Shown in pieces: positions 31,703 to 42,928 of a DNA stretch of 64,000 nt (position 1 is its first letter; each line of letters opens with the position of its first letter). The DNA comes from Brenneria rubrifaciens. GTDB lineage: Bacteria; Pseudomonadota; Gammaproteobacteria; Enterobacterales; Enterobacteriaceae. The notes beneath the pieces were generated by a model. That model saw nothing but the letters and a program-made list of their open reading frames with translations, was not told the DNA's origin and made no database searches. The stretch is from contig NZ_CP034035.1 of the NCBI RefSeq assembly GCF_005484945.1, positions 1-64,000 on the forward strand, written 5' to 3'. The position numbers and the translations under genes are program-made.

Positions 31703-33310
31703 ATGGCAAATTCCCTGGCTAAATCAAGGGTACTGACACTCGGCTTTGGTCTGCTGGCAATGTCTGTCGCGGCAGGTTTGCAGGCGAAAACCCTCGTTTA
31801 TTGTTCAGAAGGCTCTCCAGAAGGGTTTAATCCGCAATTGTTTACTTCTGGCACGACGTTTGATGCCAGTTCCATTCCTATCTATAACCGCCTGATTGAA
31901 TTTAAAGACGGCACAACCGATCTTGAGCCCGGTCTGGCAGAGAAATGGGATGTTAGCGACGATGGAAAAACTTATACCTTCCATCTGCGTAAAGGGGTGA
32001 AGTGGCAGAATAATAAAGATTTCAAACCTTCCCGTGAATTCAACGCGGATGACGTGATTTTCTCCTTTATGCGTCAGCAGGATGCCAACCACCCCTACCA
32101 TAAAGTTTCTGGCGGCAGCTATGAATACTACCAGGGGATGGGGATGCCGGAACTGATCAGCAAAATTGAAAAAGTGGATGACTATACCGTCCGTTTTGAG
32201 CTGACTCGCCCTGAAGCGCCGTTCCTGGCCGACCTAGCGATGGATTTTGCTTCCATAATGTCAGCCGAGTATGGCGATAAGATGCTGAAAGCCGGCACCC
32301 CGGAAAAAATTGACCTGAACCCGATTGGCACCGGGCCGTTCCAACTGCAACAGTATCAGAAAGACTCCCGTATTCTGTACAAAACCTTTGCAGGTTTCTG
32401 GGGGACTAAACCGGGTATCGATCGTCTGGTCTTCTCTATCACCCCGGATGCCTCCGTGCGTTACGCTAAGTTGCAAAAAGACGAATGTCAGATTATGCCG
32501 TATCCGAACCCGGCCGATCTGACGCGCATGAAAGAAGATAAAAACATTACGCTACTGCAAAAACCGGGTCTTAACGTTGGTTATCTGGCATACAATGTTG
32601 AGAAAAAACCGTTGGATAACGTGAAAGTTCGTCAGGCGTTGAGTTACGCGGTCAATAAATCCGCCATTATTGAAGCGGTTTATCAGGGCGCGGGTCAGGC
32701 GGCGAAGAACCTGATCCCGCCGACCATGTGGGGCTATAACGACGACGTTATAGACTATGCTTACGATCCGGAAAAAGCCAAAACGCTGCTGAAAGAAGCG
32801 GGAATGCCGAATGGCTTTTCCATCGATCTGTGGGCGATGCCGGTACAGCGTCCGTATAACCCGAATGCCCGCCGTATGGCTGAAATGATCCAGTCTGACT
32901 GGGCGAAAATCGGCGTCAAAGCCAAGATTGTGACCTACGAGTGGGGCGAATATCTCAAGCGCGCCAAAGACGGCGAACACCAGACCGTGTTGATGGGTTG
33001 GACCGGCGATAACGGCGATCCGGATAACTTTCTGGCCACGCTGTTCAGTTGTGATGCGGCCAAAGATGGCTCCAACTACTCCAAATGGTGCTACAAGCCG
33101 TTTGAAGACCTGATCCAGCCGGCTCGCTCGACATCCGAACATACAAAACGCGTCGAACTGTACCAACAGGCTCAGGTCGTGATGCACGATCAGGCGCCGG
33201 CGCTGATCGTCGCGCACTCCACGGTGTATGAGCCGATACGTAACAATGTGAAAGGCTACGTCATTCAGCCGCGTGGTGTTCACAGCTTTAATCACGTGAC
33301 GTTGGATTAA
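31703..33310 (+). CDS. dppA: Dipeptide-binding protein DppA
   Basis: DppA is the periplasmic receptor of the dipeptide ABC importer and also serves dipeptide chemotaxis and haem uptake in E. coli. The 535-residue protein has a signal peptide ([16 protein letters not shown]) and then [19 protein letters not shown], nearly identical to E. coli through the whole sequence, including [20 protein letters not shown] and the [18 protein letters not shown] segment. It heads dppABCDF; a 235-nt gap with a hairpin follows before dppB, allowing higher DppA expression. Confidence 0.97.
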   Translation: MANSLAKSRVLTLGFGLLAMSVAAGLQAKTLVYCSEGSPEGFNPQLFTSGTTFDASSIPIYNRLIEFKDGTTDLEPGLAEKWDVSDDGKTYTFHLRKGVKWQNNKDFKPSREFNADDVIFSFMRQQDANHPYHKVSGGSYEYYQGMGMPELISKIEKVDDYTVRFELTRPEAPFLADLAMDFASIMSAEYGDKMLKAGTPEKIDLNPIGTGPFQLQQYQKDSRILYKTFAGFWGTKPGIDRLVFSITPDASVRYAKLQKDECQIMPYPNPADLTRMKEDKNITLLQKPGLNVGYLAYNVEKKPLDNVKVRQALSYAVNKSAIIEAVYQGAGQAAKNLIPPTMWGYNDDVIDYAYDPEKAKTLLKEAGMPNGFSIDLWAMPVQRPYNPNARRMAEMIQSDWAKIGVKAKIVTYEWGEYLKRAKDGEHQTVLMGWTGDNGDPDNFLATLFSCDAAKDGSNYSKWCYKPFEDLIQPARSTSEHTKRVELYQQAQVVMHDQAPALIVAHSTVYEPIRNNVKGYVIQPRGVHSFNHVTLD

Positions 33311-33345
33311 TTCCGCCGCTGATTTCAATGGACAATAAAAATCCC

Positions 33346-33395
33346 GGCCTCGCGGATTCTCTTTCGGAGAACGCGGGGACGGGGTTTTTTGCCCG
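33346..33395 (+). terminator. Partial terminator or REP-like hairpin between dppA and dppB
   Basis: An imperfect hairpin joins the CCCGGCCTCGCG segment at about 33345 to GCGGGGACGGGG and is followed by TTTTTTG. It lies 35 nt after dppA and would lower transcription into dppBCDF, matching the stoichiometry of the binding protein to the membrane complex. Confidence 0.6.
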
Positions 33396-33545
33396 TTAAA
33401 TATGATGACGTGCTTCCTGTCCGCCACCCCGCGGGCCGTCGTACACGACGTTGAAAATCGCGCCTGGCGTTTTTTAGCGGTGAGCAATGAATAAGCCCGG
33501 TCGCCAATGAGTAATCGGGCATACTTATTACAGAGAGTTCGGGAT

Positions 33546-34565
33546 ATGTTGCAGTTCATACTCCGGCGTTTGGGGTTGGTTATCCCAACGTTTATTGGCA
33601 TTACCTTACTGACTTTCGCATTTGTGCACATGATACCGGGCGACCCGGTGATGATCATGGCCGGGGAACGTGGCATTTCTGCCGAGCGCCATGCACAATT
33701 GTTGGCCGAAATGGGTTTGGATAAGCCGATGTGGCAGCAATACCTCCATTATATTGGCGGCGTGTTGCAAGGCGATTTGGGGGTTTCCCTCAAAAGCCGT
33801 ATCCCCGTTTGGGAAGAGTTCGTTCCCCGTTTCAAAGCGACGCTGGAACTGGGAACTTGCGCGATGATTTTTGCCATCATCGTCGGGATCCCCATCGGGG
33901 TACTGGCGGCGGTTAAACGCGGCTCAATTTTCGATCACGCTTCCGTTGGGCTGGCGCTGGCCGGCTATTCCATGCCCATTTTCTGGTGGGGCATGATGTT
34001 GATCATGCTGGTTTCCGTTCAGCTCAACCTGACGCCCGTCTCGGGCCGTATCAGCGATATCGTTTTCCTTGATGAAAGCATGCCGCTTACCGGATTCATG
34101 CTCATCGATACCTTGTTCTGGGGCGAACCGGGGGATTTTATTGATGCCGTCGAGCACATGATCCTGCCGGCCGTGGTTTTGGGTACGATCCCGCTGGCCG
34201 TCATTGTGCGTATGACGCGCTCCGCGATGCTGGAAGTGCTGGGTGAAGACTACATTCGTACTGCCCGCGCCAAAGGGTTGAGCCGTTTGCGGGTGATTGT
34301 GGTACATGCGTTGCGTAATGCCATGTTGCCGGTGGTCACGGTGATTGGCTTGCAGGTCGGCACCATGCTGGCGGGCGCGATTTTGACGGAAACGATCTTT
34401 TCCTGGCCGGGGCTGGGCCGCTGGTTGATCGACGCTTTACAGCGCCGTGACTATCCGGTGGTGCAGGGGGGCGTTCTGCTGGTGGCAACCATGATCATTC
34501 TGGTTAACCTGCTGGTGGATGTGCTTTACGGGGTGGTAAACCCGCGCATCCGTCACAAGAAATAA
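33546..34565 (+). CDS. dppB: Dipeptide ABC importer permease DppB
   Basis: The 339-residue inner-membrane subunit begins MLQFILRRLGLVIPTFIGIT and ends VVNPRIRHKK exactly as in E. coli. It has six helices and the EAA loop EDYIRTARAKGLSRLRVIVVHALRN. ATG 33546 is the family start; a longer frame to 33507 is ignored. dppC follows after 13 nt. Confidence 0.97.
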   Translation: MLQFILRRLGLVIPTFIGITLLTFAFVHMIPGDPVMIMAGERGISAERHAQLLAEMGLDKPMWQQYLHYIGGVLQGDLGVSLKSRIPVWEEFVPRFKATLELGTCAMIFAIIVGIPIGVLAAVKRGSIFDHASVGLALAGYSMPIFWWGMMLIMLVSVQLNLTPVSGRISDIVFLDESMPLTGFMLIDTLFWGEPGDFIDAVEHMILPAVVLGTIPLAVIVRMTRSAMLEVLGEDYIRTARAKGLSRLRVIVVHALRNAMLPVVTVIGLQVGTMLAGAILTETIFSWPGLGRWLIDALQRRDYPVVQGGVLLVATMIILVNLLVDVLYGVVNPRIRHKK

Positions 34566-34578
34566 GGGGAAGGCTGAT

Positions 34579-35481
34579 ATGACACAATTGACTGAACCTG
34601 TTGTAAATAGTGCGCCCAAGCCAATGACCCCGTTGCAGGAATTCTGGCACTATTTCAAACGTAATAAAGGGGCGGTAGTCGGCATGGCGTATGTGCTGCT
34701 GATGCTGATTATTGCCATTGGCGCCAATGTACTGGCGCCGCACGCGCCTGCCGAGCAGTTCCGTGATGCCTTGCTGCATCCACCCGTCTGGCAGGAGGGC
34801 GGAAGCTGGCGGTTTATTCTGGGTACGGATGACGTCGGCCGTGACGTGTTGTCCCGCCTGATGTACGGCGCGCGCCTGTCGTTGCTGGTGGGGTGTCTGG
34901 TGGTGGTGCTTTCGCTGCTGCTGGGCGTGATCTTCGGTCTGCTGGCCGGGTATTTCGGCGGAGTGGTGGATGCCATCATCATGCGTATCGTCGATATCAT
35001 GCTGGCGTTGCCAAGCCTGTTGTTGGCGCTGGTGCTGGTTGCCGTATTCGGGCCTTCGATTGTGAACGCTTCACTGGCGCTGACCTTTGTGGCCTTGCCG
35101 CACTATGTTCGACTGACCCGCGCCGCGGTATTGGTGGAAGTCAACCGCGATTACGTCACCGCTTCACGCGTGGCGGGCGCAGGCGCGCTTCGTCAGATGT
35201 TCGTCAATATTTTTCCCAATTGTCTGGCGCCTTTAATTGTGCAGGCGTCTTTGGGTTTTTCTAACGCCATTCTTGATATGGCTGCTTTGGGTTTCCTCGG
35301 TATGGGCGCACAGCCGCCAACGCCAGAGTGGGGCACCATGTTGTCCGACGTTTTGCAGTTTGCGCAAAGCGCCTGGTGGGTGGTGACGTTCCCCGGTCTG
35401 GCGATTTTGCTGACGGTGTTGGCATTTAACCTGATGGGGGACGGCTTGCGTGACGCTCTCGACCCCAAACTCAAGCAGTAG
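34579..35481 (+). CDS. dppC: Dipeptide ABC importer permease DppC
   Basis: The 300-residue inner-membrane subunit has the same length as E. coli DppC and shares [21 protein letters not shown] and the [24 protein letters not shown] motif. The coupling loop is [25 protein letters not shown]. The ribosome-binding site is AAGGGGAAGG before the ATG. It ends 13 nt before dppD. Confidence 0.97.
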   Translation: MTQLTEPVVNSAPKPMTPLQEFWHYFKRNKGAVVGMAYVLLMLIIAIGANVLAPHAPAEQFRDALLHPPVWQEGGSWRFILGTDDVGRDVLSRLMYGARLSLLVGCLVVVLSLLLGVIFGLLAGYFGGVVDAIIMRIVDIMLALPSLLLALVLVAVFGPSIVNASLALTFVALPHYVRLTRAAVLVEVNRDYVTASRVAGAGALRQMFVNIFPNCLAPLIVQASLGFSNAILDMAALGFLGMGAQPPTPEWGTMLSDVLQFAQSAWWVVTFPGLAILLTVLAFNLMGDGLRDALDPKLKQ

Positions 35482-35494
35482 CAGAGGTAGAGAG

Positions 35495-36475
35495 ATGGCG
35501 TTACTCAATGTAGATAAATTGTCGGTTCACTTTGGTGACGAGGATCTGCCGTTTCGGGCGGTCGATCGCATCAGTTACCGGGTCGAACAAGGTCAGGTTG
35601 TCGGGATTGTCGGTGAATCCGGCTCCGGTAAATCGGTCAGCTCGCTGGCGATTATGGGGCTGATTGATTATCCCGGCCGCGTGATGGCGGACAAGCTGGA
35701 ATTTAACCAGCGCGACTTGAAGAAAATTTCCGAAAAGCAACGGCGTCAACTGGTGGGCGCTGAAATCGCGATGATCTTCCAGGACCCGATGACCAGCCTG
35801 AACCCCTGCTACACCGTTGGTTTCCAGATTATGGAAGCCATCAAAGTGCATCAGGGGGGAAATCGTAAGACTCGTCGTCAGCGGGCGATCGACCTGCTGA
35901 CGCAGGTGGGCATACCCGATCCGGCTTCACGTCTGGAGGTTTATCCGCATCAGCTTTCCGGCGGGATGAGCCAGCGGGTGATGATCGCCATGGCGATCGC
36001 CTGTCGGCCGAAGTTGCTGATCGCGGATGAACCGACGACGGCGCTGGACGTCACTATTCAGGCGCAGATCATTGAACTGCTCCTGGAATTGCAACAGCGT
36101 GAAAATATGGCGCTGATCCTGATTACGCACGACCTGGCGCTGGTGGCGGAAGCGGCGCAGCACATTATTGTGATGTACGCCGGCCAGGTGGTGGAGTCCG
36201 GCAAGGCGGCGGATCTTTTCCGCGCGCCGCGCCATCCGTACACGCAGGCGTTGTTGCGCGCCCTGCCGGAGTTCGCGGCGGACAAATCACGGCTGGCGTC
36301 GCTGCCGGGTGTGGTGCCGGGGAAATACGACCGTCCTAACGGCTGTCTGTTGAATCCGCGTTGTCCCTATGCCCATGACCGTTGCCGACAGGAAGAACCT
36401 GAGCTGCGGGATATTCCTGGCCGTCAGGTGAAATGTCATACACCGCTGGATGATGCGGGGAGGCCGAGCGTATGA
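35495..36475 (+). CDS. dppD: Dipeptide ABC importer ATPase DppD
   Basis: The 326-residue nucleotide-binding subunit has Walker A GESGSGKS near residue 40, signature LSGGMSQRV near 155 and Walker [13 protein letters not shown] near 175. The C-terminal extension carries four Cys ([15 protein letters not shown] and the later KCHTP), the region where DppD and OppD bind an iron-sulfur cluster in relatives. The start at ATG 35495 ([14 protein letters not shown]) is the family start. It overlaps dppF by 4 nt. Confidence 0.96.
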   Translation: MALLNVDKLSVHFGDEDLPFRAVDRISYRVEQGQVVGIVGESGSGKSVSSLAIMGLIDYPGRVMADKLEFNQRDLKKISEKQRRQLVGAEIAMIFQDPMTSLNPCYTVGFQIMEAIKVHQGGNRKTRRQRAIDLLTQVGIPDPASRLEVYPHQLSGGMSQRVMIAMAIACRPKLLIADEPTTALDVTIQAQIIELLLELQQRENMALILITHDLALVAEAAQHIIVMYAGQVVESGKAADLFRAPRHPYTQALLRALPEFAADKSRLASLPGVVPGKYDRPNGCLLNPRCPYAHDRCRQEEPELRDIPGRQVKCHTPLDDAGRPSV

Positions 36476-37491
36476 GCCAATATAACGTAATACCGCAGCC
36501 GCATTTATTGCATGCGATTGATTTGAAAAAACATTATCCAGTGAAAACCGGGTTTTTCGCGCCGGAACGTTTGGTAAAAGCGCTGGATGGCGTGTCATTC
36601 ACGCTGGAACGTGGCAAAACGCTGGCGGTGGTGGGGGAATCCGGCTGCGGCAAGTCCACGCTGGGCCGTTTGCTGACCATGATCGAAATCCCTTCAGGCG
36701 GAGAGCTCTACTATCAGGGTCAGGATCTGCTCAAGCCGGATCAAACGGCGGAAAAGTTGCGCCGTCAGAAGATCCAGATCGTGTTCCAGAATCCTTATGG
36801 ATCGCTTAACCCGCGTAAAAAAGTCGGCCAGATCCTGGAAGAGCCGCTGTTGATCAATACCGGTCTGTCAAAAGCCGAGCGTCGTGAAAAGGCGTTGGCG
36901 ATGATGGCGAAAGTCGGCTTGAAAACGGAGCATTACGACCGTTATCCGCATATGTTTTCCGGTGGTCAGCGCCAGCGTATCGCCATTGCCCGCGGGCTGA
37001 TGTTGGACCCGGACGTGGTGATTGCCGATGAACCGGTTTCCGCGCTGGATGTGTCGGTACGCGCTCAGGTTTTAAATCTGATGATGGATTTACAGCAGGA
37101 TATGGGGCTGTCCTATGTGTTTATCTCTCACGATTTGTCGGTAGTGGAGCATATCGCCGATGAAGTGATGGTGATGTATCTGGGACGTTGTGTGGAGCAG
37201 GGCAGCAAAGACGCGATCTTCAACAATCCGCGTCATCCGTATACGCAGGCGCTGCTGTCGGCGACCCCCCGGTTGAATCCTGATTTACGGCGCGAACGTA
37301 TCAAGCTGACGGGTGAACTGCCCAGCCCGCTAAATCCACCGCCGGGCTGTGCGTTTAACGCCCGTTGCCAACGCTGCTTCAGTACCTGTACTCAGTTCCA
37401 GCCGCAGTTGAAGCGCTATGGCGAACAGAACGTCGCGTGCTTCGCGGTCGATCAGGATGAGCTGAGCGCTCAGCCCGTTCACACCATCTGA
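36472..37491 (+). CDS. dppF: Dipeptide ABC importer ATPase DppF
   Basis: The 339-residue second nucleotide-binding subunit has Walker A GESGCGKS near 60, Q-loop [14 protein letters not shown], signature FSGGQRQRI and Walker [12 protein letters not shown]. It is slightly longer than E. coli DppF (334). The C-terminal Cys ([15 protein letters not shown]) resemble DppD. It closes the operon; an intrinsic terminator follows at 37504. Confidence 0.96.
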   Translation: MSQYNVIPQPHLLHAIDLKKHYPVKTGFFAPERLVKALDGVSFTLERGKTLAVVGESGCGKSTLGRLLTMIEIPSGGELYYQGQDLLKPDQTAEKLRRQKIQIVFQNPYGSLNPRKKVGQILEEPLLINTGLSKAERREKALAMMAKVGLKTEHYDRYPHMFSGGQRQRIAIARGLMLDPDVVIADEPVSALDVSVRAQVLNLMMDLQQDMGLSYVFISHDLSVVEHIADEVMVMYLGRCVEQGSKDAIFNNPRHPYTQALLSATPRLNPDLRRERIKLTGELPSPLNPPPGCAFNARCQRCFSTCTQFQPQLKRYGEQNVACFAVDQDELSAQPVHTI

Positions 37492-37503
37492 TAGGTTGCG
37501 GCT

Positions 37504-37539
37504 AACCCACATCGCTCTGATTGGGATGTGGGTTTTTCT
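37504..37539 (+). terminator. Intrinsic terminator of dppABCDF
   Basis: AACCCACATC / GATGTGGGTT is a perfect 10-bp stem followed by TTTC, 13 nt after the dppF stop. Confidence 0.9.
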
Positions 37540-37664
37540 GAGCTAGCAATCGCTTTGATCTATCTCAATTTGTGATTTCCCGGCGTCGCTTCGACGCTTT
37601 TTTTGTACTCGCATTGCCCGTGCGTTAAACATTGCGAAGCGGCAAGTATGACTGGAATGAGACG

Positions 37665-39161
37665 CTATCGGCGATGGGCTGACTGGCTAAGATGAAAAGC
37701 CTCTGCCAGACGAATAATTCCGGGTTCGATCTGTTCAGCTTTGATGGCATGGAATCCCAGCCGGAAAAAGTTTTCCGGCGGATGCCTGTCGAGAAAGCGA
37801 TCCTGACCCGGCTCGATGAGCACGCCGGCATGCGCCGCGCGCCATGCGAGCTGCTGAGTGTTGACGGCGGCGGGCGTTTGTAGCCAGAACGCGTTGGCGG
37901 GACCGCTGCCGGGAAGACGGGTACATTCGGGAAGATAGGTATTCAATGCGTCGTTGAGAATATTCCAGCGTCTGGCGGAATCTTCGCGATAGCGGTGCAG
38001 GTAAGTTTCGTAATAGCCCTGTGCCAGAAAGTGGGCCATCTGGTACTGAATATGGGCGGGCGGATGACGATAAACCAGCCGGCGCAGCGCCCGCAGCTCA
38101 TCAATCAGTTCGGATGGGGCGACCAGATAGCCCAGACGCATACCGGGCGACAGCGATTTTGACAGGCTGCTGACGTAGATGACCCGGTTATGCATATCGC
38201 TGGCTTTCAGCGCGGCTCTGGGGTGGGGATCAAAGCTGCTATCAGAATCGTAATCATCCTCAATGATGATTTGGTCGTGTTGGCAGGCGTGTTCAAGCAA
38301 TTCGGTACGGCGGGCGTTGCTCATGCTGATACCGGTTGGCGCCTGATGGCTGGGGGTGACATAGAAATAGTCACAGCTGCGCGAAGCCGCCGTCAGTTGA
38401 ATCCCTTCGCGGTCCAGCGAGTGAGGAATGATAGCGGCGTCCTGCAATGAGAAGGTATTAATGGCTTCGCGGAAGACCGGGTTTTCAACGCCGATGCGGG
38501 AATGTTTGTTAAACAGCAAGCGGGCGAGCAGATAGAGCGCGTTCTGTGAACCCAGCGTAATGAGGATTTCGTCACCGCGGGCGATGATGCCGCGTTTGGG
38601 GAGAATGCGCTTACGCACCTGTTCAACCAGTAGCGTGACATCCTGATCGATATTGTCGTACAGCCAGCCGTGATCATGGTGGGTTCCCGTAACCTTGCGC
38701 GTTGTTTCACGCCATTGTTCCAGCGGGAACAACTGTGTATTGGGCTGACCGTAAATGAACGGATACGGGTAATCCATCCACTGTGCGGGTTTCATGGTGG
38801 TGGGGTAGTTACTGGGGCAAACGTTGAATCGCTTGCCCCATTCCGGTGCCTGCGGCGCCATTTCCGATAGCTGCCTGTCGTTGGGCATTTCGGGCAAGGT
38901 TTCGGCGTGATGATAGTCCGGGTGCAGGTAATATCCGCTGCGCGGGCGGCTGACCAGATAGCCGTCATTGAGCAGCCCTTCGTAAACCAGCGCCACGGTG
39001 TTGCGCGAAATATTCAGTTGGCACGATAATTTACGACATGAAGGCAATGGCTCGTCGACAGGGAAAATACCGGCGAGAATAGAGGTAACCAGCGTTTCCC
39101 GTAACTGTTCCTGCAAGCTTCTGGTGGAAACAAAATCAATATGCAGACAATGGTCAATCAT
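37665..39161 (-). CDS. MocR-type regulator (GntR HTH fused to an aminotransferase-like domain)
   Basis: The 498-residue protein has an N-terminal GntR winged helix (SLQEQLRETLVTSILAGIFP, LNISRNTVALVYEGL) and a class I aminotransferase-like domain with the PLP-lysine in SSLSKSLSPGMRLGYL near residue 325. MocR regulators sense PLP adducts of amines or amino acids and activate neighbouring genes. The start is ATG 39161 after GGGGGAG. It lies downstream of, and in the same direction as, the SDR gene, and near the divergent aminotransferase-ABC unit, its likely target. It could instead be PdxR-like, but no pdx gene is nearby. Confidence 0.88.
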   Translation of the reverse strand: MIDHCLHIDFVSTRSLQEQLRETLVTSILAGIFPVDEPLPSCRKLSCQLNISRNTVALVYEGLLNDGYLVSRPRSGYYLHPDYHHAETLPEMPNDRQLSEMAPQAPEWGKRFNVCPSNYPTTMKPAQWMDYPYPFIYGQPNTQLFPLEQWRETTRKVTGTHHDHGWLYDNIDQDVTLLVEQVRKRILPKRGIIARGDEILITLGSQNALYLLARLLFNKHSRIGVENPVFREAINTFSLQDAAIIPHSLDREGIQLTAASRSCDYFYVTPSHQAPTGISMSNARRTELLEHACQHDQIIIEDDYDSDSSFDPHPRAALKASDMHNRVIYVSSLSKSLSPGMRLGYLVAPSELIDELRALRRLVYRHPPAHIQYQMAHFLAQGYYETYLHRYREDSARRWNILNDALNTYLPECTRLPGSGPANAFWLQTPAAVNTQQLAWRAAHAGVLIEPGQDRFLDRHPPENFFRLGFHAIKAEQIEPGIIRLAEAFHLSQSAHRR

Positions 39162-39352
39162 TTCCCGCTCCCCCTTGAACTTAACAACCCCGATGGGAAA
39201 ACAAGCAAATAGCATACCTGAACGCGTGTCGGCGTGGGAGGCGAAACCCGATACCCGCCTGCGCGGGTATGGTGGGAGAGTAACCGGAGATAAGGGGCGA
39301 GACGACGCGGTCAGTCCATCCGATGGGGAAAGGCATTCAGCGTGACGTGATG

Positions 39353-40252
<900 letters not shown>

Positions 40253-40372
40253 CTATCCCCGTTGCCTTTTTTATCCCTAGTCTGATTTTCACCACTTGAT
40301 GACGGTATGTAAAGCATCGCGCCGCAGTTGCAGGCCGTCGCTGCTCCACCGTGTAACGATGAGGATGGAAAG

Positions 40373-41704
40373 ATGACGTTGAAGAATGAGGCTGCATTGT
40401 CTAATGATTATGTCCGTCAGTTGGACAGACAGTATGTTTTTCACTCCTGGTCGACGCAGGGCGCGTTGAATCCGATGGTGATTGCGGGCGGGGAGGGGTG
40501 TCGGCTCTGGGATTATGACGGGCAATCCTGGCTGGATTTCAGCAGCCAGTTGGTCAACACCAATATTGGTTTTCGTCATCCGAGAGTGGTTGCGGCCATT
40601 CAGGTTCAGGCGGATTTACTGGCGACCATTGCCCCGTCGACCGCGAATCTGGCCCGCGGCGAGGCGGCCAAACGCATCGTTGCCCGCGCGCCCGATAAGT
40701 TCAACAAAGTGTTTTTCACCAATGCGGGCGCGGATGCCAATGAAAATGCGATCCGTATGGCGCGTTTGTTTACCGGCAGAGAGAAAATTCTGTCTGGTTA
40801 CCGCTCTTATCATGGTAATACCGGCAGTGCAATTGGCGCCACAGGTGACTGGCGGCGTCTACCCAATGAATATTCCCGCGGTCATCTTCATTTCTTTACG
40901 CCATATCTGTATCGCAGTGAGTTTCTGGCGACCACCGAAGCCGAAGAGTGCCGGGCGGCATTGCACCATTTGCGGCGGATAATCGAGTGCGAGGGGCCAA
41001 ATACGATTGCCGCGATTTTACTGGAAACCATTCCGGGTACGGCCGGTATTCTGGTTCCGCCGGCGGGCTATCTGGCGGGCGTACAGGCGCTGGCCGACGA
41101 GTTTGGCATTATGCTGATTATGGATGAGGTCATGGCCGGTTTCGGCCGCACCGGTTCCTGGTTTGCCTTTGAACATTATGGCGTCGAACCGGATCTCATC
41201 ACGTTTGCCAAAGGGGTAAACTCCGGCTATGTGCCGGCGGGAGGCGTCCTGATTTCTGAACCGATCGCCCATTTCTTCGATACGCAGCTGTTTCCCGGCG
41301 GTTTGACCTACTCCGGGCATCCTCTGGCAATGGCCGCCATCGTTGCGACGCTGGATGCGATGGAAGAAGAAAAAATCGTCGAAAATGCCGCGCAGATTGG
41401 GAATGGCGTATTGGCGGCCGGTTTACAGAAACTGGGCGAGAAATACCCAATCGTCGGCGATATTCGGGGTATCGGCGTGTTCCATGCGCTGGAACTGGTT
41501 TCCGACCCTGTAAATAAAACGCCGTTGCCGGCGTCGGTGATGGGGGAATTAAAAACCCGGTTGCTCGCTAAAGGATTACTCGGTTTCATCGCGGAAAACC
41601 GCCTGCATGTGGTTCCTCCCTGTATCGTGACTGCGGATGAGGTGCAGCAGGGGCTGGGTATCATTGATGAGGTTCTGGGGGAAATCAACAGCAGAGTTGC
41701 CTGA
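40373..41704 (+). CDS. Class III PLP-dependent aminotransferase
   Basis: The 443-residue protein has the class III (omega-aminotransferase) signature with the PLP-lysine in LITFAKGVNSGYVPAGGVL near residue 280, the IMDEVMAGFGRTG motif near 250 and the substrate-side FFTNAGADANENAIRMAR near 120. Candidates are taurine:pyruvate or beta-alanine-type aminotransferases. It is divergent from SDR and MocR and followed 384 nt later by an ABC importer, so it probably acts on the imported compound. The start is ATG 40373 after GGAAAG. Confidence 0.88.
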   Translation: MTLKNEAALSNDYVRQLDRQYVFHSWSTQGALNPMVIAGGEGCRLWDYDGQSWLDFSSQLVNTNIGFRHPRVVAAIQVQADLLATIAPSTANLARGEAAKRIVARAPDKFNKVFFTNAGADANENAIRMARLFTGREKILSGYRSYHGNTGSAIGATGDWRRLPNEYSRGHLHFFTPYLYRSEFLATTEAEECRAALHHLRRIIECEGPNTIAAILLETIPGTAGILVPPAGYLAGVQALADEFGIMLIMDEVMAGFGRTGSWFAFEHYGVEPDLITFAKGVNSGYVPAGGVLISEPIAHFFDTQLFPGGLTYSGHPLAMAAIVATLDAMEEEKIVENAAQIGNGVLAAGLQKLGEKYPIVGDIRGIGVFHALELVSDPVNKTPLPASVMGELKTRLLAKGLLGFIAENRLHVVPPCIVTADEVQQGLGIIDEVLGEINSRVA

Positions 41705-42088
41705 CCTTATAGACCCTCTCTGCCTGTTTTGCGTTTGAGATTGAGGCGCAGCGCCGATTGGACGCGCCTTATTCTTTGGGTGCGCTATAGCGATACAATG
41801 GCAATGACGTGATTCTCGCGCACGACATCTCACCGAACCTTCATCGGCAGCATCCTGAACAAATCGCGCTCGGTAAATCAAATAGACATCTTTGGTAGAT
41901 ATTCTGCTCCAAATGAAGGCACTTGCGCCGCAATTTGCACCAAATATGCTGATGTGGATTTAAGCGCCAGGACGAAAGCCCACGTATTCCATAAGGTCGG
42001 GTAAAAAATAAACGTTGGCATGGAAATGGCATCAATCAATTCAGGAACTTAACCAGATAGTCAGAAATCGCCAGGAGGGGACACCGGT
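41705..42088. other. Gap between the aminotransferase and the ABC transporter
   Basis: 384 nt. No riboswitch of the thiamine type is recognised. The notable feature is a sigma-54-like site at 42015-42031. A partial NtrC-like half-site (TGCACC) occurs near 41935. Ribosome binding of the ATPase gene is by AGGAGG just before the ATG. Confidence 0.5.
42015..42031 (+). promoter_or_regulatory. Candidate sigma-54 promoter of the ABC importer operon
   Basis: TTGGCATGGAAATGGCA has GG and GC 12 nt apart and six of six bases of the -24 core except C to T; the -12 core is TGGC instead of TTGC. It lies 58 nt before the ATPase start. The match is weaker than the hcp promoters in this window. Confidence 0.4.
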
Positions 42089-42928
42089 ATGAGCCAACCA
42101 ATGTATGCAGACGAGCCTTCTCGCATCACGACGGCAGTAGCCCCGGCCACCGCCAGACCAGCAATCGTTGTGCGTGACGCCAATGTTATCTATCCCGCCG
42201 CTGATCGGCCGGTTCACGCGCTGAAAGATGTGAATCTGACCATTCGACAGGGGGAATTTGTCTCTTTTATCGGTCCTTCCGGTTGCGGTAAAACAACATT
42301 GTTGCGGGTGATTGCCGATCTGGAGGCGATTACGTCAGGCGAAGTCTGGGTCAATGAGATGACGCCATCGGAAGCTCGTCTGGCGCGCGCCTATGGGTAT
42401 GTGTTTCAGGCGCCCGTCTTGTTGCCGTGGCGTACCGTGCTGGCTAACGTCATGCTGCCGTTACAGATTCAGGGAAAATTGCCTGACCAGATTGAAGAGA
42501 TTGCCCGTGAGCAGCTATCGCGCGTGGGCCTGAGCGGTTTTGAGAAAAAGTATCCGTGGCAGTTGTCGGGCGGTATGCAGCAGCGGGCATCCATCGCCAG
42601 GGCGCTGGGTTTTGAGCCCAAAATCCTGATGATGGACGAACCGTTTGGCGCACTGGACGAACTGACCCGCGACAACCTGAACCAGCAGTTGCAGCAGCTT
42701 TGGTACAACGAACAGCGCACGATGGTGTTTGTGACGCACTCCATTTCCGAAGCGGTTTATCTGTCCACCCGTATCGTCATTATGTCGCCGCGTCCCGGCC
42801 GCATCGTCAAAGTCATTGATTCGCCGTTACCGCACCAGCGGGATCTATCTCTGCGTGACTCACCGGCGTTTATTCATCTGGCGCAGGAGGTACGGGAGGC
42901 GCTGATCGAGGGACACCATGAACATTGA
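42089..42928 (+). CDS. ABC importer ATPase, SsuB/TauB/ThiZ class
   Basis: The 279-residue nucleotide-binding protein has Walker A GPSGCGKTT near residue 69, a Q-loop FQAPVLLPWRTVLANV, signature LSGGMQQRA near 160 and Walker B ILMMDEPFGALDE. The phrase order is that of nitrate/taurine/aliphatic-sulfonate and hydroxymethylpyrimidine importers. It overlaps the first permease gene by 11 nt. Part of a unit with two permeases and an NMT1 binding protein. Confidence 0.92.
   Translation: MSQPMYADEPSRITTAVAPATARPAIVVRDANVIYPAADRPVHALKDVNLTIRQGEFVSFIGPSGCGKTTLLRVIADLEAITSGEVWVNEMTPSEARLARAYGYVFQAPVLLPWRTVLANVMLPLQIQGKLPDQIEEIAREQLSRVGLSGFEKKYPWQLSGGMQQRASIARALGFEPKILMMDEPFGALDELTRDNLNQQLQQLWYNEQRTMVFVTHSISEAVYLSTRIVIMSPRPGRIVKVIDSPLPHQRDLSLRDSPAFIHLAQEVREALIEGHHEH

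Noticed and set aside
32552..33676. 374-codon frame antisense to dppA and the dppA-dppB gap
   Set aside because: No family signal, and it covers a conserved gene.
41705..42088. Thiamine riboswitch upstream of the ThiY-like importer
   Set aside because: No CUGAGA-type core or other TPP aptamer element could be found.
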